A stretch of 64,000 nt of DNA from Chloroflexota bacterium (GCA_026707285.1 JAPOXD010000010.1:103724-167723); one strand, 5' to 3'. Shown: positions 42,519-51,654, counted from the stretch's first letter. A program made the numbers and translations. The notes: generated by a model from the letters alone, not told the origin.

Positions 42519-43583
42519 TCATGCGGCCGGCGCGCGTAGCTCGTGCAGCACGTCGCGCACGATCGCGGGGTCCACATGATGCCCCGGGCTGGCCGCGCCA
42601 ATGCGCCCGGCCAGCACCCACTGGATGCGGCCCCCGCGCACTTTCTTGTCCCGCTGCATCGCCTGCCACAGGTCGTCGGGCGCGGCCTTCGCGTAGGTCT
42701 GCGGCAGCCCGACGCGCCGGAGCAGCGCGTCCTGCCGCTTGGCGTCGGACTCAGCCAGCGCAGCCGCACGGACGCTGATGGCCGCGGCCCCGCGCATGCC
42801 GATGGCCACCGCTTCGCCGTGCCGGTAGGCGCCGTAGCCGCATACAGTTTCCAGCGCGTGGGCTATGGTGTGCCCGTAGTTGAGCACGGCGCGCGGTCCG
42901 CGGTCGTGCGGATCCTCGTCCACGATCCGCGCCTTCCAGCGCACGCAGCGCGTCACCAACTCTTCGAGCAAGGCGGGATCGTGCAGCGAATCGACGCTCC
43001 GCTCGATCAGCTCGAACATGTCCGCGTCGAAGATCATCGCGGTCTTGACCACTTCGGCGTAGTCGGCGACCAATTGCTCGCGGGGAAGGGTGGCCAGCAG
43101 GTCGGGATCGATCACGCTCTGCCGCGCCGGGTAGAAGGCGCCGACGAGGTTCTTGCCCGCCGCCAGGTCGACGGCCACCTTGCCGCCGACGCTGCTGTCG
43201 ATCTGGGCCAGCAGGGTGGTCGGCACCTGGATCAACGGCACCCCGCGCAGGTAAGCGGCGGCCACGAATCCGACGAGGTCGCCCACCACGCCGCCGCCCA
43301 GGGCGATGATCGGGTCGCCGCGCTCGGCGCCCCGCTCCGCCAGCCAGGCCCAGAGGTCGTGAGCGGTCGCGACGGACTTGCTGGATTCTCCGGGCGGAAC
43401 GGCGCGCGACCCGACCGCGACGCCGGCATGCGTCAGCTCCCCGACAATGCGTTGCCCGTGCAGTTGCATCACGGTGGTGTCGGCGATCACCCAGGCCCGC
43501 GGCGGCAGCTCTTCGCGGGCCAGCACCTGGGCCAGGCGACCGCTGGCGCCGCGCTCGATCTGGATGTGATCCATGGAGTCCAT
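42519..43583 (-). CDS. aroB: 3-Dehydroquinate synthase
   Basis: A 354-residue enzyme that converts DAHP to 3-dehydroquinate, using NAD and a divalent metal. Visible are the G-G-G-V-V-G-D NAD-binding loop, P-T-T-L-L-A-Q-I-D-S-S-V-G-G-K and Y-A-E-V-V-K for the substrate, and the metal ligands in Y-G-H-T-I-A-H-A-L-E and R-H-G-E-A-V. The length is normal for bacterial AroB. It overlaps the aroK stop by 1 base in an ATGA arrangement. Confidence 0.97.
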   Translation of the reverse strand: MDSMDHIQIERGASGRLAQVLAREELPPRAWVIADTTVMQLHGQRIVGELTHAGVAVGSRAVPPGESSKSVATAHDLWAWLAERGAERGDPIIALGGGVVGDLVGFVAAAYLRGVPLIQVPTTLLAQIDSSVGGKVAVDLAAGKNLVGAFYPARQSVIDPDLLATLPREQLVADYAEVVKTAMIFDADMFELIERSVDSLHDPALLEELVTRCVRWKARIVDEDPHDRGPRAVLNYGHTIAHALETVCGYGAYRHGEAVAIGMRGAAAISVRAAALAESDAKRQDALLRRVGLPQTYAKAAPDDLWQAMQRDKKVRGGRIQWVLAGRIGAASPGHHVDPAIVRDVLHELRAPAA

Positions 43584-44131
43584 CAGGCCGAGTCGGTGGC
43601 GCTCGCGGCGCGCACCTTCGCAGCTAGGGTGTCGGCAACTTCGGCCACCGAGCGTTGGTCAGTATCGACATGCAAGTGGGCCTGTCGGTAGGCGGCTTCG
43701 CGCGCCGCGATCAAATCGGCCAGGCGGCGCCGGGGATCGTCGCCGAGCATAGGCCGCGGCTCGGCCGCCAGCCCGGCTTCCAGGCGGGCGGCGGCCACGT
43801 CCGGGCTGACCTGCAGCCAGGCGACGAGACCGCGCGCAAGCAGCCGTTCGCGGGTCGGCGCATCGGCCATGGCGCCGCCGCCGAGCGCCCCGACGGCATT
43901 CGATTGCGCGCTCAACGCATCCACCACGACCCGTTCCAGGGCGCGAAACGCCGGCTCGCCGTCCTGGGCGAATATCTGCGGAATCGACCGTCCGTCGCGC
44001 GTCGCGATTTCCACGTCGCTATCCCAGGTCGTCCAGCCGAGTTGTGCCGCGGCGGCCGCGGCGACCGACGATTTGCCGGCGCCGCTCATGCCCACGAGGA
44101 ACACTCGATCCACGGGGCGGCGGTCGCTCAC
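43583..44131 (-). CDS. aroK: Shikimate kinase
   Basis: A 182-residue P-loop kinase that phosphorylates shikimate at O3. The P-loop is G14-M-S-G-A-G-K-S-S, D37-S-D39 binds shikimate/Mg, and G-G-G-A is the shikimate-binding Walker-B-like segment (G-A-L-G-G-G-A). The GTG start at 44131 forms a GTGA overlap with the aroC stop; the frame upstream is an aroC shadow. Confidence 0.93.
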   Translation of the reverse strand: MSDRRPVDRVFLVGMSGAGKSSVAAAAAAQLGWTTWDSDVEIATRDGRSIPQIFAQDGEPAFRALERVVVDALSAQSNAVGALGGGAMADAPTRERLLARGLVAWLQVSPDVAAARLEAGLAAEPRPMLGDDPRRRLADLIAAREAAYRQAHLHVDTDQRSVAEVADTLAAKVRAASATDSA

Positions 44132-45312
44132 GTGGCCGCGGGCGCTGCCCGCGAGGCCGCCCGCTGCGCGCGCACCGCGGCCGCGATGTCCTCCATGTTG
44201 TCGCCGCCGAACTTCTCGAGCAGCGCGTCGGCCAGCACCAGCGCCACCATGGCCTCGCCGATCACGCCGGCCGCCGACACCACGCACACGTCCGAGCGCT
44301 CGAAGTGCGCCTGGGTGCGCTGGAGGGTCTTGACGTCAACGGTTTGCAGCGGCGTGCGCATGGTCGAAATTGGCTTCAGGGCGCCGCGCACGATCAGCGG
44401 CTGCCCGTTGGTCATGCCGCCCTCGGTGCCCCCGGCGCGATTGCTCAGGCGCGTCCAGCCGCGCGCCTGCGTGCGATCGATCTCGTCGTGCACGTCGTGG
44501 CCCCGGCGCGCGGTGTTGTCGAACGCGCTGCCGATCTCCACGCCCTTGACGGCGTTGATGCTCAGGATGGCTTGCGCCAGGCGCCCATCGAGCTTGCGGT
44601 CCCAGTGCACGTGGCTGCCAAGGCCGATGGGCAGGCCCCAGGCGACGACCTCGAACACGCCGCCCAGGGTCGAGCCGGCCTCCCGCGCGGCGTCGATGGC
44701 TTCGATCATGGCGTCGGCGCGCTCGGGCGTGACGGCCCGCACTGGCGATGCCTCGACGTCGTCCCAGGGCCAGCTTTCCGGCTGCAACGGGTCGAGATCG
44801 GGCGTGTCGTCCACGGGACCGATGCGCGCCGCGCGGCTGCGGACTTCGATGCCGGCGGCGGCCAGCAGCCGCCGCGCCACCGCGCCCGCGGCTACCCGCG
44901 AGGTGGTCTCGCGCGCGCTGGAGCGTTCCAGGATGTTGCGCAGGTCGTCGGTGCCGTACTTGACCATGCCCGCCAGGTCCGCATGACCGGGCCGGGGCTT
45001 GGTGACCGGCGGAATCTCCCCGTCGATCGGCTCCACCGCCATCTTGTCCTGCCAGTTGGCCCAGTCGCGGTTTTCGATGAGCAAGGCCACCGGACTGCCC
45101 AGGGTGCGGCCGTGGCGCACGCCGCTGCGGATGGCGGCCTGATCGCGCTCGATCTGCATCCGCCCGCCGCGGCCGTAGCCGCCCTGCCGCCGCGCCAGAT
45201 CGGGGTTGATGTCGTCCGCGGTGAGGGCGAGACCGAACGGCAGCCCCTCGACGATGACGGTCAGTCCGGGGCCGTGCGACTCGCCGGCGGTGAGGAAACG
45301 AAGGCGTCCCAT
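44128..45312 (-). CDS. aroC: Chorismate synthase
   Basis: A 394-residue FMN-dependent enzyme that makes chorismate from EPSP. It shows G-E-S-H-G-P near the start, R-R-Q-G-G-Y-G-R-G-G-R-M, R-S-S-A-R-E-T-T-S-R-V-A-A-G and G-R-H-D-type R-R-G-H-D-V near the centre. ATG 45312 lies 4 bases after the aroE stop; an in-frame TTG at 45354 would overlap aroE and is less likely. Confidence 0.97.
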   Translation of the reverse strand: MGRLRFLTAGESHGPGLTVIVEGLPFGLALTADDINPDLARRQGGYGRGGRMQIERDQAAIRSGVRHGRTLGSPVALLIENRDWANWQDKMAVEPIDGEIPPVTKPRPGHADLAGMVKYGTDDLRNILERSSARETTSRVAAGAVARRLLAAAGIEVRSRAARIGPVDDTPDLDPLQPESWPWDDVEASPVRAVTPERADAMIEAIDAAREAGSTLGGVFEVVAWGLPIGLGSHVHWDRKLDGRLAQAILSINAVKGVEIGSAFDNTARRGHDVHDEIDRTQARGWTRLSNRAGGTEGGMTNGQPLIVRGALKPISTMRTPLQTVDVKTLQRTQAHFERSDVCVVSAAGVIGEAMVALVLADALLEKFGGDNMEDIAAAVRAQRAASRAAPAAT

Positions 45313-45316
45313 GGTG

Positions 45317-46180
45317 CTAGGCCCCTGACGCGGCCAGCGCGTGGCGGGCGGCAACCATCATAGTGCCCACGGGCGCGGGCCGACCCAGCCAGCGCTCGAG
45401 GCTGGCGGCGCCCTGCAAGACCAGCATCTCCAGTCCGCCGAGCACGCGGCAGCCGATGGATTGCGCGTGCGCCAGCAGGGGCGTTTCCGCGGGTCGGTAG
45501 ACGATGTCGCAGACGAAGAGCCCGTCGTGCAGCCACGGCAATGGAAGTGGCGCTGCCTGCGAGTCCGGACCTCCGGCCATGCCCAGGCTCGTGGCATTCA
45601 CCAGCAAATCGGCGTAGCGCACCTCGCGTGGCAGCACCGAATCGGCGAGACCGCAACTGGTGACGGCCAGCGGCTGACCGGCGAGGGCCGCGGCCAACGC
45701 GTCGGCGCGCTCGCGGCGCCGGTTGGCCAGGGTGAGATGTTCGACCCCGAGGTCGGCGAGCGCCCAGGCGACGGCGCGGCCCGCCCCGCCCGCGCCCAGC
45801 AGCACGGCGCGCCTGCCGGACGGGTCGAAGTCGCCATGCTCGGTGAGCGCGCGCGCGAAGCCTTCCACGTCGGTGTTGTCGCCGATGAGCCGGCCGTCGC
45901 GGGCGTCGACCGTATTCACGGTCGCCAGACGCTCCGCGGCGGGAGTGCGCCAGTCGACCAGCTCGGCCACGCGCAGCTTGTGGGGAATGGTCACGTTGAA
46001 CCCGCGCCATTCGCCGCGGCGGGCTTCGCGCACCCGGGCCTCGACATCCTCCGGCGGCGTCGGGACGGCTCGATAGACCGCGGGCACGCCCAGGGCGTCA
46101 AGCGCCGCCTGCTGAAACGCCGGGGACAGCGTGTGTCCGAGCGGCCAGCCGATGACGCCAAAGCGGAGATCGGGACTCAT
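45317..46180 (-). CDS. aroE: Shikimate dehydrogenase
   Basis: A 287-residue NADPH-dependent enzyme that reduces dehydroshikimate. It has G-W-P-L-G-H-T-L-S-P at the shikimate site, N-V-T-I-P-H-K with the catalytic Lys, G-D-N-T-D with the catalytic Asp, and the NADP motif G-A-G-G-A-G-R-A followed by N-R-R-R. It overlaps aroA by four bases (ATGA). Confidence 0.96.
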   Translation of the reverse strand: MSPDLRFGVIGWPLGHTLSPAFQQAALDALGVPAVYRAVPTPPEDVEARVREARRGEWRGFNVTIPHKLRVAELVDWRTPAAERLATVNTVDARDGRLIGDNTDVEGFARALTEHGDFDPSGRRAVLLGAGGAGRAVAWALADLGVEHLTLANRRRERADALAAALAGQPLAVTSCGLADSVLPREVRYADLLVNATSLGMAGGPDSQAAPLPLPWLHDGLFVCDIVYRPAETPLLAHAQSIGCRVLGGLEMLVLQGAASLERWLGRPAPVGTMMVAARHALAASGA

Positions 46181-47469
46181 TCGCTCAGCAACGCCAAGTC
46201 GTCCCAGAAGCCGGGATAGGACACCGCGGCGCTGTCCGCACCATCGATGGTGACGGGGCCGCTGCCCGAGAGCGCGGCGGCCGCCGCCAGCATGGCGATG
46301 CGGTGATCGCCGGCGGCGTCTGCGCGGCCGCCGCCGGCGCGTTGGCCGCCGGCGGTCACGAAACCGTCGGGCTGCTCGTCAACCTCGACGCCGAGCGCGG
46401 CGAGCGCGGCGGCTGTGGTGCGCAGCCGGTTGGATTCCTTGGCGGCCAGCTCGGCGGCGTCGCGGAGCCGGGACTCACCGTCGGCATGCGCGGCCAGCAG
46501 CGCCACCAGGGGGGCCTCGTCGATGAGTCGCGGCACCAGGTCGCCGCCCGCGTCGGCGGCTTTCAAGGTCGACGATCGGGCCATGATGGTCCCGACGGGC
46601 TCCGGTTCGTGGCGCTCGACCTCGACGCGCACGTCGGCGCCCATGGCGCGCAGCACGTCGAGCAGGCCGGTTCGCCCGGGGTTGAGACCCACGTCGCGAA
46701 CGGTGATCTCCGCGTCGGGATGCACCACGGCCGCCGCAATCCAGAATGCCGCCGACGAAAAATCGCCCGGAATGTCCAGGTCCAGCGGCGCCAGCGGCCC
46801 GTTGGGCGTGCAGCTGACGGTTCCATCATCAAAGGTGACCGTGGCCCCCTGCGCGCGCAGCAAGCGCTCGGTGTGGTCGCGGGACGGCGCCGGCTGCTCC
46901 AGCGACGTCGGCCCGTCGGCTTGCAGGGCGGCCAGCAGGACGGCCGACTTGACCTGGGCGCTGGCCACCGGCGACCGCAGACGCGCTCCGTGCAAGCTGG
47001 CTGGCGCGAAGGCCATTGGCGCGCGAGTCCCGTCGGCGCGGGCGTGGATCTGGGCGCCCATCGCGCGCAGCGGCTCGACGACTCGCCCCATCGGCCGGCG
47101 GCGCAGCGAAGCGTCCCCGGTGACGAACGAATGAAATGGGCGGCCGGCCAGGATGCCGCTGACGAGACGCAGCGTGGTGCCGCTGTTGTCGCACGACAGC
47201 ACGTCGGACGGCTCCCGCAGGCCCGAAAACCCGCGCCCGCGAACCACCAGCTCATCGCCGTGCACGGCGTGCGATATGCCCAGAGCCGCGACGACGCCGG
47301 CCGTGGCCTGCGTGTCGGCGCCGAGCCCCGGGCGCCGCACGCGCGAGTCTCCGGACCCGATCGCGCCGAGCAGAAGGCCCCGGTGCGTGATGGACTTGTC
47401 GCCCGGCACGCGCAGCTCGCCGCGCAGCCGGCGCGCCGGCTGGACGACGCGAAACCGCGCCGAGGACAT
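46177..47469 (-). CDS. aroA: 3-Phosphoshikimate 1-carboxyvinyltransferase (EPSP synthase)
   Basis: A 430-residue EPSP synthase. Landmarks are V-P-G-D-K-S-I-T-H-R for phosphoshikimate binding, N-S-G-T-T-type D-N-S-G-T-T-L-R, L-R-R-R-P-M-G-R, and D-H-R-I-A-M near the end. ATG 47469 gives an ATGA overlap with aroF; an in-frame TTG one codon earlier is possible. Not visibly a class II enzyme, but this is not certain by eye. Confidence 0.96.
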   Translation of the reverse strand: MSSARFRVVQPARRLRGELRVPGDKSITHRGLLLGAIGSGDSRVRRPGLGADTQATAGVVAALGISHAVHGDELVVRGRGFSGLREPSDVLSCDNSGTTLRLVSGILAGRPFHSFVTGDASLRRRPMGRVVEPLRAMGAQIHARADGTRAPMAFAPASLHGARLRSPVASAQVKSAVLLAALQADGPTSLEQPAPSRDHTERLLRAQGATVTFDDGTVSCTPNGPLAPLDLDIPGDFSSAAFWIAAAVVHPDAEITVRDVGLNPGRTGLLDVLRAMGADVRVEVERHEPEPVGTIMARSSTLKAADAGGDLVPRLIDEAPLVALLAAHADGESRLRDAAELAAKESNRLRTTAAALAALGVEVDEQPDGFVTAGGQRAGGGRADAAGDHRIAMLAAAAALSGSGPVTIDGADSAAVSYPGFWDDLALLSE

Positions 47470-48503
47470 CAACCCACCGCGGCGGGAGCCGGCACCGGGC
47501 GGCCCAGCGCCTGCGCCATCGGCACGAGCTTGCCCATCAGCTGCGAAAAGTGGTCAAGGGTGAGACTCTGCGCCCCGTCGATCAGCGCCGTGTCCGGCGA
47601 CGGATGCACCTCGAGCAGCACGGCGTCGGCGCCGGCCGCGACCGCGGCCAGCGTCATGGATTCCACCATGTGCCACTTACCCGTGCCCTGCGACGGATCG
47701 ACGACGATGGGCAGATGCGTGGCGCGGCGCAGCAGTGGCACCGCGTTTAGGTCGAGCGTGAAGCGCGACTCGGTTTCAAAGGTACGAATGCCGCGCTCGC
47801 ACAGCAGCACGTGGGGATTTCCCGCCGCCAAGATGTACTCGGCGCACATGAGCCACTCTTCGATGGTGTTGCCCATGCCGCGCTTGAGCAGCACCGGGGT
47901 TTGCAGGCGTCCCACCTCGTTGAGCAGCGGGTAGTTCTGGGCGTTGCGGGTGCCGATCTGGAAAATGTCGGCGATGTCGGCGACCTCCTCGACCTGTCTT
48001 GGGTCGAGAATCTCGGTGACGATGGGCAAGCCGGTGAGCGCCTTGGCTTCCTCGAGCAGCCGCAGGCCCTCGGTTCCCATCCCCTGAAAGCTGTAGGGCG
48101 AGCTGCGCGGTTTGAAGGCGCCGCCGCGAAGAATCTGCGCGCCCTGCGCCGCCACGTGCTCGGCCGTGGCGATCAGCTGATCGCGGCTCTCCACCGTGCA
48201 CGGTCCCGCCATGACGGCGACCGAGTCGTCGCCGATGGTCACGTCGCCGACCGTGATGCGGGTGCGCTCCTCGCCGTAGCGCTGCGCCGCCAGCTTGTAG
48301 GGCGCGCTGACCGGCATGGCCGTTTCAACCCCCGGCATGCGCTGGATTTGCTGCAGGAGCTCCGGCGGGCGGCGGCCGATGACGTGGATCACGGTCTTTT
48401 CGACACCACGGAGCATCCGCGTGTCCAACCCCTCGGCGCGGATACGCCCGGTGACGGCTTCGATCTGGTCACTGGAGGCCTGTTTGGCCAGGACGACAAT
48501 CAT
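47469..48503 (-). CDS. aroF: 3-Deoxy-7-phosphoheptulonate synthase (type I-beta, with N-terminal FL domain)
   Basis: A 344-residue DAHP synthase, first enzyme of the shikimate pathway. Residues 1-70 are the ferredoxin-like N-terminal domain (M-I-V-V-L-A-K) found in AroF/AroG-beta enzymes such as that of Thermotoga, where it gives feedback control by Tyr/Phe. The barrel shows M-A-G-P-C-T-V-E-S, K-P-R-S-S-P-Y-S-F-Q-G, G-T-R-N-A-Q-N, L-L-K-R-G-M and P-I-V-V-D-P-S-Q-G-T-G. AAGGAG lies 9 bases before the ATG. It is the first gene of the aro operon and follows a likely attenuator. Confidence 0.96.
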   Translation of the reverse strand: MIVVLAKQASSDQIEAVTGRIRAEGLDTRMLRGVEKTVIHVIGRRPPELLQQIQRMPGVETAMPVSAPYKLAAQRYGEERTRITVGDVTIGDDSVAVMAGPCTVESRDQLIATAEHVAAQGAQILRGGAFKPRSSPYSFQGMGTEGLRLLEEAKALTGLPIVTEILDPRQVEEVADIADIFQIGTRNAQNYPLLNEVGRLQTPVLLKRGMGNTIEEWLMCAEYILAAGNPHVLLCERGIRTFETESRFTLDLNAVPLLRRATHLPIVVDPSQGTGKWHMVESMTLAAVAAGADAVLLEVHPSPDTALIDGAQSLTLDHFSQLMGKLVPMAQALGRPVPAPAAVG

Positions 48504-48535
48504 GATGGAGGCTCCTTCGCTGGAATCCAGGCAAC

Positions 48536-48562
48536 AAAAAAGCAGAGGCTTTGACCTCTGCT
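48536..48562 (-). terminator. Intrinsic-terminator hairpin upstream of aroF (likely attenuator)
   Basis: On the minus strand, AGCAGAGG and CCTCTGCT form an 8-bp perfect stem around TCAAAG, followed by a run of Ts (TTTTTG). The hairpin ends 33 bases before the aroF start codon. The upstream gene is divergent, so no other minus-strand gene needs this terminator; control of aro operon transcription by attenuation is the simplest explanation. Confidence 0.8.
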
Positions 48563-48587
48563 GCCGGCGCGTTCTCGATCGGGGGAG

Positions 48588-48665
48588 CTACATGACGTGC
48601 GCACCCAGCCGCGCCGGCCGCATAAACGCGAAGGTATACCGCTCGACCCGGCTGATTCGTGGCAT
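48588..48665 (-). CDS. Candidate leader peptide of the aro operon
   Basis: A 25-codon frame (ATG 48665 to TAG 48588) placed 26 bases before the terminator hairpin. It encodes R-Y-T-F-A-F-M in its middle, giving one Tyr and two Phe codons within five codons; aroF products are aromatic amino acids. No strong ribosome-binding site is visible, and the enrichment is modest. It could be a true attenuation leader or a chance frame; an inner ATG at 48623 would give an 11-residue peptide without aromatic residues. Confidence 0.35.
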   Translation of the reverse strand: MPRISRVERYTFAFMRPARLGAHVM

Positions 48666-48843
48666 TCGTGAGCCCGCGCCGTCCCCGTGCGCCGCGAGTG
48701 TGCGCGCGAAGCGTCGATTCGTCAACGGTAAATCACAAGAGTCACCATGGGTCCGGCGCCCTCGGCCCTGCGCCGATCGTCGCGCAGACAAGACTCGACA
48801 CGCTGCGTGTTCCGGCGAAGGGTTGCGACGGTGGGGTACGTAT

Positions 48844-50271
48844 ATGCTTAATCGCTCCGGCCGGATCGATGTGAGTGGCACAACGCTGAACGGCGACAGG
48901 CAACGGCCGGCCTCCGAGGCCGAGCTCGTGGCGGCGTGGCTGCGGCAGGCCGTGCGGCGCGGTCCGTGGCGCGATAGCACCGGCCGCACCATCGCCGTCA
49001 TCTATCCCGGGCGCTGGACCGGCCTGCCGGGCCCGGATCTGCGCGACGCGATCGTGAGCATCGACGACGGCCCGGCGCGCCGGCTCGATCTCGAGGTGCA
49101 TCTGGCGGCCGCCGACTGGCGGCGCCACGGTCACGACCGCGACCCGGCCTATGCCGCCGTCGGCCTGCATTTGGTCTGGGAACTAGGCGCCCACCCGCCC
49201 GCGGCGGGTCCGCCGGCCATTGCCCTGGGGCCCGCGCTTGCCAGGGCCGGAGGGCCGGTCGCGGCCGACCCGTCGGCCCGCGAGGTGTTGCCATGCCAGC
49301 GTTCCGGTGGGGCGGACGCCGCCTCCCGCCGTGAAACCGTCGACGCCATCGAGCGACAGGGCCTGCGCCGCCACGCCGAGCGCACGGCGGTGCTGGAAAG
49401 CAACATCGCCGCGCTGGGTCCCGATCAGGCGCTGCACCTGGCCATCCTGCGCGCGCTGGGCTATCGCCCAAACGCCGAGGCCTTCGAGGTCCTGGGCGGC
49501 TGCGTCACGAGCGACCTCAGCGAGACGCTGGCCGCGAACGGCGCGGCCGCCGGCCTGGCAGTGCTCGAGGCCGTGCTCATGGGCGCCGGCGGGCTGCTGC
49601 CCGTGCAGCGCCGCGGGCCGCCGGTCGACGGCTACGCGCGCACGCTGCAGCGCATCTGGCAGTCCTACGGGCGGCTCACCTGCCTGCACGCGGCCGACTG
49701 GACCTTGCAGTCGGTGCGGCCGGCCAACCGGCCGACGCGCCGCATCGCCGCGGCGGCTCGGCTGCTGTCGCGCGCGCCGGATCCGGGCCGGAGCCTGGTG
49801 GAAACCGTGCTGGCGGAGGTGCGCCGCGCGGCTGAGGCGTCGGATCCGCAGCGGCTCCAGGCCCGGTTTCATGTTGCCGAGCCGCCGGACGCCTATTGGG
49901 CCCGGCATTTCGATTTTGGAAAACCCACCCGGCGCCCGGCGCCCGCGCTGGTGGGCGCGGGCCGCGCGCGCGAGATCCTGGTCAACGCCGTGCTCCCGTT
50001 TGGTGCGGCCATGGGCCATACGCTCGGAGATTCCGACCTGCCGCGGGCCAGCGTCGCGATCCTCGCCGCGCTGCCGGGCGGCATGTGGAACCAAGACTCG
50101 CGCTACATGGTCCAAACGCTGGGGCTCGAGCGCCGCGGCCTCGGCGGGGCAACGGCGCAGCAAGGGCTCTTGCGGCTCCACCGCCGCTGGTGCCGGGACA
50201 AGCGCTGCGGCGTCTGTCCGATGGCCCGCTGCGCCGCGACGGCCGGCGTGGAATCGGCGGCTGCCGTCTAG
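48844..50271 (+). CDS. DUF2851-family protein
   Basis: A 475-residue protein of a conserved, uncharacterised family known mainly from Bacteroidetes and Chloroflexi. The family pattern is clear: Y-P-G-R-W-T-G-L-P-G-P-D-L near residue 60, E-V-H-L-A-A-A-D-W-R-R-H-G-H with D-P-A-Y and L-H-L-V-W following, and a C-terminal C-R-D-K-R-C-G-V-C-P-M-A-R-C cluster that could bind zinc or an iron-sulfur centre. ATG 48844 is preferred. It diverges from the aro operon. Confidence 0.82.
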   Translation: MLNRSGRIDVSGTTLNGDRQRPASEAELVAAWLRQAVRRGPWRDSTGRTIAVIYPGRWTGLPGPDLRDAIVSIDDGPARRLDLEVHLAAADWRRHGHDRDPAYAAVGLHLVWELGAHPPAAGPPAIALGPALARAGGPVAADPSAREVLPCQRSGGADAASRRETVDAIERQGLRRHAERTAVLESNIAALGPDQALHLAILRALGYRPNAEAFEVLGGCVTSDLSETLAANGAAAGLAVLEAVLMGAGGLLPVQRRGPPVDGYARTLQRIWQSYGRLTCLHAADWTLQSVRPANRPTRRIAAAARLLSRAPDPGRSLVETVLAEVRRAAEASDPQRLQARFHVAEPPDAYWARHFDFGKPTRRPAPALVGAGRAREILVNAVLPFGAAMGHTLGDSDLPRASVAILAALPGGMWNQDSRYMVQTLGLERRGLGGATAQQGLLRLHRRWCRDKRCGVCPMARCAATAGVESAAAV

Positions 50272-50298
50272 GGCGTTCGTCCCGCGGCGACGGCGACG

Positions 50299-51654
50299 CT
50301 AGCCGCCCGAGTCCAGGGCCAGCTCGCGCGCGACGGCTTCCGCCGCCGCCAGGGCTCCGTCGGCCGGCTGCCGGCCGAAGATCGCCTCCTGCACCTGGGT
50401 CTGCAGCTCGTGCTCCCACGACAGATACCAGCGCTCCCACAGCCGCTCCACGGGACGCGCGGCGGCCAGGATCGGCATCAGGGCGTGCGGATCGATCCAG
50501 GCCGCCAGGTCGCCCTCGACCTCCGGACGATCGAGCAGCGGGCGGTAGGCGGGAATCAGCCCCTCCTGCTGCAGCCAAAAGGCCGCCGAGGCATAGTCGC
50601 CGGCCGGTCCCGGCCCGCCGAGATAGTTCACCAGGTCGACGGCGTCCGCCGGCCGCGGCGCGTTGGCGGCCACCGAATAGAGGGGCGTCCAGGCGACGGT
50701 GCCCAGCGGCGAGGCAATGCCCGGGATCGGCGCCACGCCGAAGGCGCCGGGCGACGGTTGATTGAGGCGGCGGAGCACGTGGGCGCCGACGATGCTGAAG
50801 ATGTGCTGCTCGCGGGCCAGCGCGTCGTAGGTGGCCAAGCCGAAGTCGGGATCCACGACGTTCGACACCGCGATGGCGTCGCGCAGCCATTCCAGCACCG
50901 CGACCGCCGCCGGGTCCGGGCCGTCCGGCGCCGCCAGCCGACCGCCGGAGGCATACACCAGCCCCCACCACGGCAGGTTGGTGAAGACCTTGGGCGCGAG
51001 GTTGAGGGAGATGCCGAACTCGCAGATCTGCCGCCGCGCGGCGCCGCGGCAGATGTCGGTGAGCTCCTCGAGCGTGCTCGGGACGGGTGCGCCCACGCGA
51101 TCCAGCAGCTGCCGGTTGTACGCCAGCAGCATCACGTCGGCGTAGTAGGGCAGGCCGACCACCTGTCCGCCGAGGGTGACGGCCTGGCGGGCATGGGGCC
51201 ACATGGCATCCAGCACCACGCGCCAGGTGTCCTCGGCGCCCATGGTTTGCAGTGCACGACCCGACCACCACGCCCCCACCAAGCCGTCGCGCGCCTGCAC
51301 GACGTCCACCGAGGGCGATCGGGTCAGCGCCTCGAGGGCACGCACCGGATAGTCGTGCGGCGCCTGCTCGTGGAGCACGCGAACGTCGCCGCGATATCGT
51401 TCGAAGGCGTCGAGCCGCTGCCGCAGCAGATCCGGCCGGAACGGCCAACCCAGCAGGCGCAGCTGCGCCGGAGCCGGCGGCTGCGGCGGCGCGGTGGGCG
51501 GCGCCGTCGGGATCGGCGACGGCGCGGGCGTCACCTCCGGCGCCGCCTCGCCGCACGCCACGAGCGTGGCGGCAGCTCCCAAGCCCGCGGCGAGGACACT
51601 CCGGCGGGAAAAGCGGCGACGCCGGCGCACCGCCGGTCGTTGAACGATCAGCAT
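50299..51654 (-). CDS. Extracellular solute-binding lipoprotein (ABC sugar type)
   Basis: A protein of about 451 residues. The start R-R-R-R-R-F-S-R-R-S-V-L-A-A-G resembles a Tat signal and ends in a lipobox T-L-V-A-C, followed by a long Pro-rich tether. The body (A-Y-N-R-Q-L-L-D-R-V-G-A, P-S-T-L-E-E-L, W-W-G-L-V-Y-A-S-G-G) is a family 1 solute-binding protein of sugar importers. No permease or ATPase lies nearby, so it is an orphan binding protein. ATG 51654 is taken; the 38-codon extension contains no signal sequence. Confidence 0.82.
   Translation of the reverse strand: MLIVQRPAVRRRRRFSRRSVLAAGLGAAATLVACGEAAPEVTPAPSPIPTAPPTAPPQPPAPAQLRLLGWPFRPDLLRQRLDAFERYRGDVRVLHEQAPHDYPVRALEALTRSPSVDVVQARDGLVGAWWSGRALQTMGAEDTWRVVLDAMWPHARQAVTLGGQVVGLPYYADVMLLAYNRQLLDRVGAPVPSTLEELTDICRGAARRQICEFGISLNLAPKVFTNLPWWGLVYASGGRLAAPDGPDPAAVAVLEWLRDAIAVSNVVDPDFGLATYDALAREQHIFSIVGAHVLRRLNQPSPGAFGVAPIPGIASPLGTVAWTPLYSVAANAPRPADAVDLVNYLGGPGPAGDYASAAFWLQQEGLIPAYRPLLDRPEVEGDLAAWIDPHALMPILAAARPVERLWERWYLSWEHELQTQVQEAIFGRQPADGALAAAEAVARELALDSGG

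Noticed and set aside
48588..49001. 137-codon minus-strand frame as a full gene upstream of aroF
   Set aside because: Most of it is antisense to the DUF2851 gene; only the last 25 codons are kept, as a possible leader peptide.
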